From contig NC_045146.1 of NCBI RefSeq assembly GCF_008831285.2, positions 22,771,703-22,835,702 of the forward strand: a DNA stretch of 64,000 nt, given 5' to 3'. The notes under the pieces are model-generated. The model was not told the DNA's origin and did not search any database. It saw only the letters and a program-made list of their open reading frames with translations. This document shows positions 1 through 11,506 of the stretch, in pieces. This stretch comes from Nymphaea colorata (lineage: Eukaryota; Streptophyta; Magnoliopsida; Nymphaeales; Nymphaeaceae). Position numbers and translations under genes: made by a program. Numbering within the stretch: the first letter of the stretch is position 1; each line of letters opens with the position of its first letter.

Positions 1-3000
1 CTATGCCGCCCTGAAGACCAAATGGGAGGAACTTGATTATCATGTGAATGATGACTGGAAATGTGGTGTAGATCATGCCCTGTATTGGGAAAAGGAATGG
101 ATGGACCGCACCTTTATCTTCCTTGGAGGCCTGCGTGATGAGTTTGAAACCATTCGAAGCCAGATTCTTAACTGTGATGAGATTCCTGGAATCGAAGAGG
201 TGTATGCCCGTATTGAGTCTGAGGAGCAACGGCGCCAGATTATGCATATTGACTCCCATCAGGGGAGTTCTCCAGCAGCCTTTGTGAGCCATACTTCAGG
301 GACGGGGCAGCGTCCTACTCGACGATGCAGCCATTGCAACAAAGTGGGTCACTCTGTTGATTTTTGTTGGGATCTTCATCCTGAGAAGCGTCTCGTCCGA
401 GGTCGTCCTCCTCCTCATCGCCGTGCTTCTTCTGTGCCAGAGCCTAATCCGGGGTCGTCCAATGTTGCCAAATCCAAGCTCTCCTCAGATCAACTCAGAG
501 AGTTGCAAGCCTACATTAGTCGTTTGTCTACCCAGGATGATGCTTCTACTTCTGAGGGGGCTAAGTTAGCCCAAGCCCTGGTTGCTACTAGTGATCAAGG
601 TAATTCCCCTCTCAGTAATTGGATTGTTGACAGTGGGGCTACTCATCATATGACAAGGGACCCTACGATGTTTCAAGAGTACAAGTTGACCTCTGGGCAG
701 CAGCGTGTGTCTATGGCTGATGGTTCTTCTATCTCTGTGGCTGGAAAAGGGAGTTTATCATTACTGAACAAATATTGTCTTCATAATGCCCTGCATGTTC
801 CCAATATTCCCGTAAATTTGTTATCTGTCAGCAGTATTACCAAAGAGCTAAACTGTAATCTAATTTTCTCTGTTGATCGTTGTTTCCTGCAGGACTTGGG
901 GACGGGGCAGAAGATTGGGATTGGTTCGGCTATTAATGGGCTCTACAGACTGCCCGTTCGAGTTGCTTCTGCTTTGATTTCAACCACCAGTGGACAGTTG
1001 CCTGGCGTGGAGGCCAGATCCGTCATTATGCGTTGGCACGAGAGACTTGGTCATCTTCCATTCCAGTTGCTTAGAAAGTTGTTTCCTAGGATGTTTCATT
1101 CTGTTTCTTTGGACACCTTCGCCTGTGAAGTGTGTCAGTTGTCTAAGCATGTTAGGGCCTCGTACCCTATTTCGTTCAATAAAGCCAACCGTCCTTTTGC
1201 TTTGGTTCACTCTGATGTTTGGGGTCCTTCAGGAGTACCCACTTGTCGTGGCTTTCACTATTTTATGACTCTTATTGATGACTACTCCCGGTGTACGTTC
1301 GTGTATCTGTTGAAAGAATGTAGTGAAGTTCCCGACATTGTCAAAAACTTTGTGGCATTTGTCGAAACTCAATTCCAGACCACTGTTCAGGCCTTCCGTA
1401 CTGACAATGCCCGAGAGTATGTCTCCCAATCCCTTGATGACTTCTTGCGAAGCAAGGGTATTATTCATGAAACATCCTGTAGCTACACCCCTCCTCAGAA
1501 TGGCGTGGCTGAAAGAAAAAACCGTCATTTGTTAAATGTTACCCGGGCCATTATGTTTCAACGTCATGTCCCTAAGAGGTACTGGGGGGACGCACTTCTC
1601 ACTAGTGCTCACCTTATCAACCGTATGCCTACTCGTGTGTTGGATGGTCATTCCCTTTATTCTGTGTTGTGGCCCACTCAGAATCCCTGGCCTTTGACCC
1701 CTCGAGTGTTTGGGTGTGTTTGTTTTGTCCATGATCATAGTACCACTCTCAAGAAACTTGATCCTCGGTCTATCAAAGCAGTCTTCTTGGGATATTCCTC
1801 CACCCAGAAGGGATACAGGTGTGTTGACCCGAGCACTTCCAGAGTATATGTCTCTAGGGATGTGACCTTTCATGAACATGAGGCATACTTTCCTGCGAAT
1901 CCTCTTCAGGGGGAATGTCTAGGTGACAGAAGGGAAGAGTATTCTTCGCATCAGTTGATTCAGTTCATGGATTTCTTGGATTATACGGTGAGTTCTCCAT
2001 GTGTGGAAGACGTTGTCAGTGAGGACAGAGACAGTCAGATGGAGGGGGGCCCTGTGGAAGAACAGTCTCGAGATCACCTATTTGGTCAGGTTTACAGCAG
2101 GAAGAAGAATGATGTGATGGAAGATGTTGATGTTACCAATCCCAATCTTCTCAATCTTGTGACCTCCCCGGATGATCCAAGTCCAATGAATGAAGAACTT
2201 CCCATAGCCCTGCGCAAGGGCACCAGGTCATGTACTTCTCATCCTATTCAGAGATTTGTTTCATATGCAAAACTCAGTAAAGACTACAAGTGCTTTGTTA
2301 CCTTTTTATCTATGGTTGTTATTCCCAGGTCAGTGGAAGATGCCAGGAAGGATCCTAAATGGCTACAGGCCATGACAGAGGAGATGGACGCCCTGGAAAA
2401 GAACAATACGTGGGAGGTTGTTGATATCCCCAAGGGAACTCACTTAGTTGGCTCCAAGTGGGTGTTTAATGTGAAGTACAAACCTGATGGCACTGTAGAA
2501 CGCTATAAAGCTCGTCTTGTTGCTAAAGGGTTTAGCCAAAAATATGGGATTGACTATCTTGAGACGTTTGTTCCCGTGGCGAAACTGAAGACCGTAAGGG
2601 TCATCTTAGCTCTTGCAATGCAAAAGGAGTGGAGCATGGACCAACTTGATGTCAAGAACGCCTTCTTGAATGGTCACCTTGAGGAAGAAGTCTATATGAG
2701 CATGCCGCCTGGGTATGCTCGGAACAGGAAGTGTTGTTATCTCAAGAAAGCTTTGTATGGTCTCAAGCGATCCCCTAGAGCTTGGTTTGAAAGACTAAGG
2801 GTTGTAATGAAGACTAATGGGTATAAACAGGGAAATGGTGATCACACCCTCTTCATCAAGCAGAGAAATGGTCTGGTGAGCCTTTTACTTGTATATGTTG
2901 ATGATATGATTGTCACAGGTGACGACGAGGGGGAGAAAAGGAAGATGAAAGAAACGTTAGCTGCAGAATTCGATCTCAAAGATCTGGGTAAACTAAGGTA

Positions 3001-3868
3001 TTTCTTGGGGATTGAGATCGCGCGATCTGAGACTGGGCTTGTTATGAGCCAAAGAAAATACACTTTGGATCTTCTAAAAGAGACAGGTAAACTGGGATGC
3101 AGGCCCTTTCTTACCCCAATGGAGTCTGGCACAAGGATAAGTATCAAATCTGGGACTATCTTGGATGAGGAAGGAAAAGGGAGGTATCAGCGGCTGGTTG
3201 GTAAACTTATTTATCTCACTCTTACTCGCCCAGATATTACGTATGTTGTGGGTGTGTTAAGTCAGTTTATGCATGCCCCTACTGATTGTCATTGGAAAAG
3301 TGCTGAAAGAGTATTGGGATACTTAAAGAATGACCCAGGGAAAGGACTACTCTACACTCGACAAGATCAACTAAGCATTGAAGGATACTCTGACGCCGAC
3401 TGGGCAGGATGCACAGATACTAGGAGGTCTACCACAGGATACTGCATATTTCTTGGAGGTAACCTTGTGGTATGGAGAAGTAAACGTCAAGAAGTTTGTT
3501 CCAGGTCCAGTGCTGAGGCTGAATACAGGGCGGTTGCTATGGGAGTTACAGAGATGTTATGGCTCAAAATTCTTTTAGCAGATATTGGGGTTAAAATGGA
3601 AGAGAAGATGAGGATGTATTGTGACAACAAGTCTGCGATTAACTTGGCAAACAATCCGGTCATGCACGACAGGACCAAACATGTGGAGATCGATCGTCAC
3701 TTCATACGGGAACGCATATATTCAAAGGAGTTGATTCTGCCCTATATGAAGTCTGAAGATCAAGTTGCAGATGTCTTAACTAAGTCTTTATGTACATCTC
3801 AATTTGAGAAAAATGTTAGCAAGCTTGGCATGTTTGACATGTATGCCAAGCTTGAGGGGGAGTGTTAG
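1..3868 (+). mobile_element. Ty1/Copia retrotransposon polyprotein, 5' end outside window
   Basis: A long uninterrupted frame encodes the Gag-Pol polyprotein. The frame is already open at base 2, so the first ATG at 44 is internal. From the ATG at 44 the order is: Gag; a CCHC zinc knuckle (C95, C98, H103, C108); an aspartic protease with DSGA near residue 196; the GAG-pre-integrase motif WHERLGHLP; an integrase core with HSDVWGP, FRTDN and the PPQNGVAER block; a reverse transcriptase with TWEVVDIPKG and the active-site YVDDM; and an RNase H with SDADWAG and SSAEAEYRA. Protease-integrase-RT-RNaseH order is diagnostic of Copia. The stop at 3866-3868 overlaps the first bases of the 3' LTR. No premature stop is seen, so the copy is recent or conserved. 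It lies antisense to the MORC gene to its right. Confidence 0.96.
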
Positions 3869-4148
3869 AATATATTGTATTGGGGAACCGGGTCCATATC
3901 TGGACCCAGTCCTATGAGGCACGGATACCGAGGCAGCACTGTACCCTAGGCAGCACTCTTTCTCTCCCTCCTATATATTCTTCACTTACATGTAATTGCT
4001 GAGTTAAGTGAATATAATTTTCTCTCTCCTAGGGTTGCGGTTTGCCCCTAGGTCAGAGCTTCCCCGTGGTTTTTCACCTCTTTCTGAAGTTTTCCACGTA
4101 TATTGTGTGTTCTTTCTCTGCTCTCTCCTTGTGGTTCGTGTTTCTACA
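3863..4148 (+). repeat. 3' LTR of the Copia element
   Basis: The LTR begins TGTTAGAATA directly after a purine-rich polypurine tract (about 3854-3862, gaggggga). The best end is TTTCTACA at 4148, giving about 286 bp with TG..CA ends. It holds a TATA-like tctcctatatattc near 3967, typical of the U3/R promoter. The 5' LTR is outside the window, so the right border and target-site duplication cannot be confirmed; the end may be off by some bases. Confidence 0.75.
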
Positions 4149-6525
4149 TCTAGCAAATGGTTACTAGCTCCAGTCCGTAGTGAGCACCAAAAAGGCAAAA
4201 ATATCAAATCTCACAACTGATTTGATAAAGGCTAAAAAGCATTAGATGCCTTACAACAGCCCAACCTACTCATTTAGGAGAAAGCATTAAGAGACTGCAG
4301 ATTAATGACCGCCTATCATCAAAACCAAACCACCAGAAGTCCACAATCTGCAGCACAAAATTGAGAAAATGTTGCAAGTTCTTCACATCACAAAGACACA
4401 GACAAAATCTGATAAAAGTTAGTTGAAAATTTTTCTAAAACTCAGTTCCTCCAGCTGCCAGTTACTACTCCTCCAACTGACATCTCACATGGTCTAAGAT
4501 TTCATAGCTTAGAACAGCTTCCACAACTGTAATGGATTTGATTACATCTAAAATATGTAAGAAATAGAAAAGAATACAAGATATAGATATAAAATCTATA
4601 CCTTACACACCAAATACTCTGTCCAAAGAGCACGCACAATAACAATTGAGAAAACAATTATGCACTAAGGCACCAAAAATAGCATGAGCTTTCAAGAATA
4701 AGGCTTCAAAGAAGCTTACAAAAAATGGGACCAAACTGGCCCTTTACATAGCCAAAAGAAAGAGCTGTTGGAGGCTTTTTTTTCAGGTCAGCAGAAAAGA
4801 TTTCAAGAAATTATAAGAAAAATACATAAAATGAAAAAAGTGAAAAATACAAGAAAGCATAACAGAAAGGACATTTGAAACATTTAACTCTTAACAAGAA
4901 CTACATCTTAGCAGGTTAGAAAGCATGGGATGCAAACAATGTTGTCACTGGCATATCAATATATCATAACATGTATCAGTCGGGCCGACCTATACACCTT
5001 ATCGTAAATTTACCATAATGTATCATAAAATTGTTTTTTAATTAAAAAACACTTAAAAAATTAGTAAAAAATCATGAAAAAAATTAGCCAAAAAATCAGA
5101 AAAAGCAAGAACAATGTATTGCATATAAAAAAACTCATCACACATAAAGAACATTAATGATTCATCATTCACCATTCATAAATGATAAACCATAGGCATA
5201 TATATCAACAAATTCAAAAAATGAAAAGTAAGACTAAGAGATTCAAAATAATATATTAAAACATCCATGATCCATCACAAGTTCAAAAAGCATCTATCAC
5301 ATACTCGTTTAGACTTTAGAGTTTTGTAGAGTTTAGTAAACTACATCACGAGTTCATCAAATTGATAGATTCTTCCTCAATTCAGAGATTTTTTGGAGAA
5401 ACCAGCAAAATCTCTCTCTCCCATTGCCTATAGAGAAGTTTAAAGAGAGGATCTCGGTTTAAAAAGATGACGCAAAAAGGACCTCGGGCCACTTTTTTAA
5501 ATTTTACCCTGTATTGTAAGATACAAGTGTATCTTGGGTATCGTACGATACATCTCCTCGTATCGTATGATACACCTGATACAGGTACTGTACGCGGGCG
5601 TATCAAGTATCGAGCCCGTATCATATGGGTTTTTCACCCAGACAAGTCATATTGTACGATATATAGATAACACTAGATGCAAAGAAACAGATGTGCAGCC
5701 AGTGAAATGTAAGCAGAAAATAAATAACCACGTTTTGTTTGTGCTTTTGAGTTTTGGGTTCTTATTTCAAACCAAATGATACATCTCAAACATTTTTATC
5801 CTCATAAAGCCAATACAAGATAAGGGGAAAAGGACAGACAAATATTAACAACATCTCGCTCTTTGGTGAGCCAGGCAAAGTCACTGCCTAATTTCCATGT
5901 GCCAGCTCACCTAGAGGTTTCTTAACCAACTCCTAGAAGGCTAGAACAACACATTCATATGGAATTGGATTGATTTCCTAGCATTCATGGCTTTCCCATT
6001 GTGCAAAAAATTCAACACAAAGGCAAAGGTTATCAGGCTAGAAATCATGTGAAGGACCAAAAAATCCTGATAATGGTCATTTAATATCTAAATCTCCTTT
6101 CCATTATTTTGGGTTCTCATAAGGCTGAGGTCACATAGCCAGCGTACGCACATTTTTATCATCTGCTACTCTAACATTCCCTGCAACCTCCATTCAGGCC
6201 ATGTATTGTTATGAAGTAGGCACAGGATTGCCAGGCTTCATTCACCAGAGCACCACATTTGTTACATAAATTAACATTAATCCCTGTAAAGATCTAGCTC
6301 CGAAAAACCAACACGCAACTACACACATTTTTAAAAGACCAATATAGAAAAGGTGGGATTAAAAAGGTTGATCAGCAGTGGATTCCAACAGGTATGGCAT
6401 GGTGCTCTATTAATAGCATATTCATTATCCAATAACCATAAAATTAAAGACCAATAGTCTTACAGAAAGAAGGAAATTGTTAAGCTCCTTTTCATGCACT
6501 TAAAAATAAAGAATTATTTCATTAC
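4149..6525. other. Repeat-rich DNA beyond the last visible MORC exon
   Basis: No exon was recognised here on either strand. In particular, the conserved MORC block that should follow the last visible exon (the HKNRL-type motif and the C-terminal part) is not found. The stretch is AT-rich and includes the palindromic repeat at about 4950-5670. It is best read as intron sequence or as the boundary of a truncated gene. Confidence 0.5.
4950..5670. repeat. Degenerate repeat rich in GTATCGTACGATAC-type palindromes
   Basis: The right part (about 5515-5660) is packed with variants of gtatcgtacgatac, such as gtatcgtatgatac and gcgggcgtatcaagtatc. The left part (4952-5030) has the related ggcatatcaatatatc and gtatcataaaat. 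Such direct and inverted repeats suggest a decayed, non-coding DNA-transposon derivative. The borders are approximate and the family is not assigned. Confidence 0.5.
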
Positions 6526-9500
6526 CTCCTTTGCTCGAAAACCAAGCTGTGGCTTGTACATTATCACTTCAGAAAACATCAAATCATCAGTGATGTTGTG
6601 TTGCTTAACTGGTCTTCCTCTCAGAATGATTTGAAAATTTTCAAATTTTCTAAGATAAAGAATGGAAGCATATTCCTGCAGATTTCCATTTGATTAGGAC
6701 ATAGATAATCCTCGAATCATGCTTTTGCTGAACAAGATAGCCAAGGAACTGAGGATTACACGCAAAGAATGCCGAATCCGGGAAGAAATATGAGATTCTA
6801 CTTTTTCCGTGGACAAGCCGGAAGGCGCTTCACATATGCTTGGATTTCGAAGTCGTATGTCCTTCAAGAAAATCCACAAAGTTCAAAAGCCATTACACCA
6901 CAAAAGATGGAAAGAATATGAACAATATAAAATTGAAAAAGAGTAAACCTGTGAAAGATTCACACAGCATATACAACATTTAACAAAGTTATGTACATGC
7001 AATGCTCAATAAAAGAATGCATGTAATTACTCGTTATGTTTAGTTGCCATAAGGTGACTAACCATGATGAACGCGCTAAAACCAATTAAAATAACAGAAG
7101 GTCCCCAAACAATAATAAACAAATAATGGCATAAAATAAAGCAACAATCAGAATTCCTAGTAACATCATCAATATGATCCATCTGTGACGTCAAACTGTT
7201 GAGGAGCATTTAATTCTCACCACAAAGCAATGTTTGATTTCAGTAAAATCAAAACATTGAAACAGTAAATGCATGAATGGAAGACCATATCATATAGTAT
7301 AGACCAAATGAACAGTGTTATTAACTAATGAAAACATGTCATACTCATATCCTACAAACTGTACTTCTTATCAAACAAAAGTTACACTCTCAAGACATAT
7401 TGTGCATAATCACAATTTTTACTGCAACCATCAATAAGTAACCTGCTCACAAGGAAAGGTTACTGAAAGTGCACCATGTGGTTGTTCAGAATGCATTAAA
7501 TCAAGAATTTCAGATCAAATACATATGACCAAGTTTCTCATAAGGTTACCTCCTTATCATCATCAAAATCAAGCTCCAAGATTCCATCATCATTTAACCA
7601 CAGGTTAAATATTATTATTTTGGTACCTTGAACACCAACATCTTCAAACTGAAAAAGAAATAGTAAAGAAAGATGTGTTAGAGAAGAAAAAACAATATAT
7701 GTGGTGGCCGATTCAATTTGCTAGCCAATTCAAGAGTGCCATATGTCCATTTAATTGTTCAAGAATATTTCAAAATTCTTTTAAATGAATTTATATATTT
7801 TTCCATTTAAATTTTTCAGAAAAATATTTTTTACTAATTTTAACCGATTTAACTGAATCGGTGAATCAGCCAATTCATGATTTCATTCAATTAGATGAGC
7901 AAATCAACAGCTTTGCCAATTCAGTTAAAGGAAATAGGCGCAGAGTAAACTTTTCAGAAGTAACACCAGAAATAAAACCTGCAAATCAATTGTCTGGATT
8001 TTTCAAACTTGTGGCAGTTCCAGTATATTGCAGAATATAGTTTTATATTTATCATGTTTTAGTCAAATGAAACATAGTAAGCTTCATGATGACAAGTTAA
8101 AACCATGAAATATGCACCTTTAAAGGTGCCTTAGGTCCTTGTCACCACTTATCAGCGATATTAGACTTCTTCCAAGTACGTCTAAAGTCCAAATGTGTTG
8201 CATGTACCCTTTACAAATTTTTTTCTTCTACCATTAACTCTTCCTTGCTAACACAATAATAATGAGGACCAAGGCCTAGGAACTCCATTGCCAGAGTATT
8301 GAAGGCACGCAAGGAGCACTCACCTCCCTTCATATATAGATACATCATACACAAACAGAGAGATACGGAAACCAATGGTGCCCAAACTAAGTTTCCCTTT
8401 GTAAAAAGTGAGCTCTACCTGCTCATTTCAAGACTGATTTTTTAAGTCCCTTCCCCCCTTGGATCCGCCAACCCTGGTGGGAGGATGACTGTGAAAAGGG
8501 AAAACAAAAGATAAGAAAAGGGAGAGACAAAAGTAGGTGAGAGAGTGGAAGAAAAGAGAAGGATGAAAAACCAGCCCCATTGGTTGCTGAACTCATTCCC
8601 CACACACCCACACATATGCATGTATATATAACAAAACAGCAAGCATTGTTAGTCTAGTAATCACATTGATCTCCTTTAAAAGTACTTTTTTGTGGAAGGG
8701 GTCCACGTTCTTTCTTTTCCTGTCAACCGTTGACAACAAATGCCAAACACTAACTTTTTGCAAATTGCAATTTGCAGGACCAGTGTTCAAGTTTTCAGGT
8801 TCCATTCTAGCGGCATTCATCACTCACAAATTTGATTGCTTTTCAAAATCACTCTAAGTCAAGGCTGAGTCCTACTTGTGGTAATAAATCTCTATCCAAA
8901 TGCTCGTAACCATTTGTGGGTGCACTCAACTAAACATGCTCAGAGGCATAGACAGGCAGGGATCCATCCTTTCATGAAGAATTTTCTCAGAGAACAAAGA
9001 ATAAAGTAGACATGGAAGCAGACATTTAACAAAGTATGTTCAACATTTTGCAGAATGCAGAATACCACCAAACAATTGCTCCAAGTCTCCAACCATGTTT
9101 AATGTTCAAGACTTTGGTAAAAAGAAAAAAAACTGAACCCACCTGCTGCATAAGTTCCTCCTCTGTAGAAAAAGGAGACCACTGAAGAAGAATATTCATA
9201 TTTTCTTTCCAATCATCAAGTGAACTATGGATCATTGGCTCCGTATGGCCATTTGAAATTTCAAAATCAACCTACAATACAAATGCAGGACATAAATTTT
9301 GTGAATTTTTTCGTTACCAGAAGAAATCACTTGATGAATACTATACCAATGGAACAATAACATCGTCCTGCCCAGTTTTCCTCAAGAAAGTATATGAAAG
9401 AAGGCCGATACTTTCTGTCAGGATTCTGGCAAAAAAAAAAACAAGAAAAGGAATTAAAGAACTCCAGGGACAGAGCCTTCCTAAAAGTCAAACGGAAAAA

Positions 9501-11467
9501 AAGCAACTTTTCATGAAAAATTTGTGTGCAAAAATAAAAAAGGAAAAGGATAAATACAACAAGGATACTCGTGAACAGTATTCCTTCATGATAGACCTAA
9601 CATGAATAATTGAGAAAATGAATAAAAAAAGGGAGAAATAGCTAAACTCAATAATGGCAAAGTTGGTCTCTCAAAGCATTAGGCATCCATTATGAAGCTT
9701 TGTAAGCCAGGAAACAAGAGTTAGCATATTGTCATGCTTAGGTACTTGAATCTTTTGTCCACAAGTACCAAAAAAGTAATCAGACAACTCGGCAGGACAA
9801 AAAATCAAAGATAACAAAATGCTACAATTAATCCACATAGTCAAGAAACAACTTCTTACTAAGCAATAACATTTCCAACTTATAAAGACCTTAAATTTGC
9901 AGATTTATGCCCATCTGCAGTCTTTAACTGCATGTGCTTGAATATCTTTCTGCATACCTATGTCCATTCAATCACATGGGAAGAGAAACATATTCTAGGT
10001 TCAAACAGTAGGTATGTTATACAAAGAATTGATTTTCCAAGCAGCTTTAGATTAAAACAGTGGGTAATGCTGGCCAAGCACAATGGGTTGAATCAGTTCT
10101 TTAGGCTTCAAAGTTAAGGTACACGTTGCACAAGCACGCACATATGAATTCAACAATTATAACAGATCAGGTAACAAATATACTCATGAATTTCGCATTG
10201 GAAATTGAATGGTGTAATATTTCAGTACTGAAGTTCAGATTCAAAACACCCTGATCAGTAACTGGAAGGAATATATGATATACTTCTACACTACACACTT
10301 TTCTCTAAAAGCATCAGCCCAGTGCATGGGGGATCAAATGTGGAAAGAGTGGAGACTTAATACAACATGTGGAGACTTAATACAAACATGTTGAAATGTT
10401 GAACTATGTGAAACGAAAAAAACATGGCGTGAAAAGCAGAACTGTCTAAACATTAAAAAGAAGCTTCAAGCTAGAGATGCTCATTCAAAACTGTTTACTA
10501 ACATCCAGGGGCGGAGCCAGGGGAGGCAGCAGGGGCCATGGCCCCTCCTTAAATTTTGAGAAAACAAAATTTAATAGTTAAAATTTTGAAAAAGTTGTAT
10601 TTGGCCCCAGTGAAATTTTGAAAAAAATTAATTCAGCCACCGTAAAATTTCAAGAAGTATATAATTCAGCCCCTCCCAAACAAAGTTTATAGCTTTGTCC
10701 CTAATAACATCACAAAAAATGAATCATAATCAGACAGTAGACATGACCATAAAAATCAGAGGTCAAGCAGGATAAACCAAGGGAATGAAGAACATAAAAA
10801 AGAAAATAAAATTCTGCAACATTCTATACTCGGAGCTTACGTTATGAACAATTTGCTTGATAGAAGAGTAAATTGTCCAAAAAGTGTATGAAACACGGGT
10901 GCGGCACAGGAGGTTGTTTGTCGATGTTGACTCGGCCTGACACGGATGCAGGTACGGACACAAGCTAGACACGGCACAGACACGCTGGTCAGCCTGTGTC
11001 CTCTTTGCTGCTGCACTCAGGTCAGGCCTCCTGTTCACCACAGATTCTTCCTCGCCGGCGACACCTTCACCACTTCCTGCGTCAGGTAATCCACAAATCC
11101 TTCTAACCTCCTTACTCACTTCCCCGTACTCCATATGCTCAGTTTCCACTATACCATTCAGCCGACTCCTCCAACTGTTGAACTCCATCCCATCGCAGGT
11201 GCTGCAGCTTCCTTTGGCAGGTAATCCACCAGTTTTACTTGTTCCTTCTTGTTACTCTGTCCCGTTATCTTTCCATTGCTTTTTGTCCTTCATACACGCT
11301 GCTATTAACTGTTTGTTCTTATTTACTGTCCTATACCTGCTTTTTTTTACTGTCCCTGTTACAATTGTTTACAACCAAACTTGAATTGAATTGATGAATC
11401 GTGATTGAAATGGTGAATGGTACATTTTTAGTTTGTTTACAATCTTAATGAATGTATTTTTCCATAT

Positions 11468-11506
<39 letters not shown>

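Noticed and set aside
44-287. ATG at 44 as the true start of the Copia polyprotein
   Set aside because: The same frame is open through base 2 and encodes Gag-like YAALKTKWEELD, so the protein starts left of the window.
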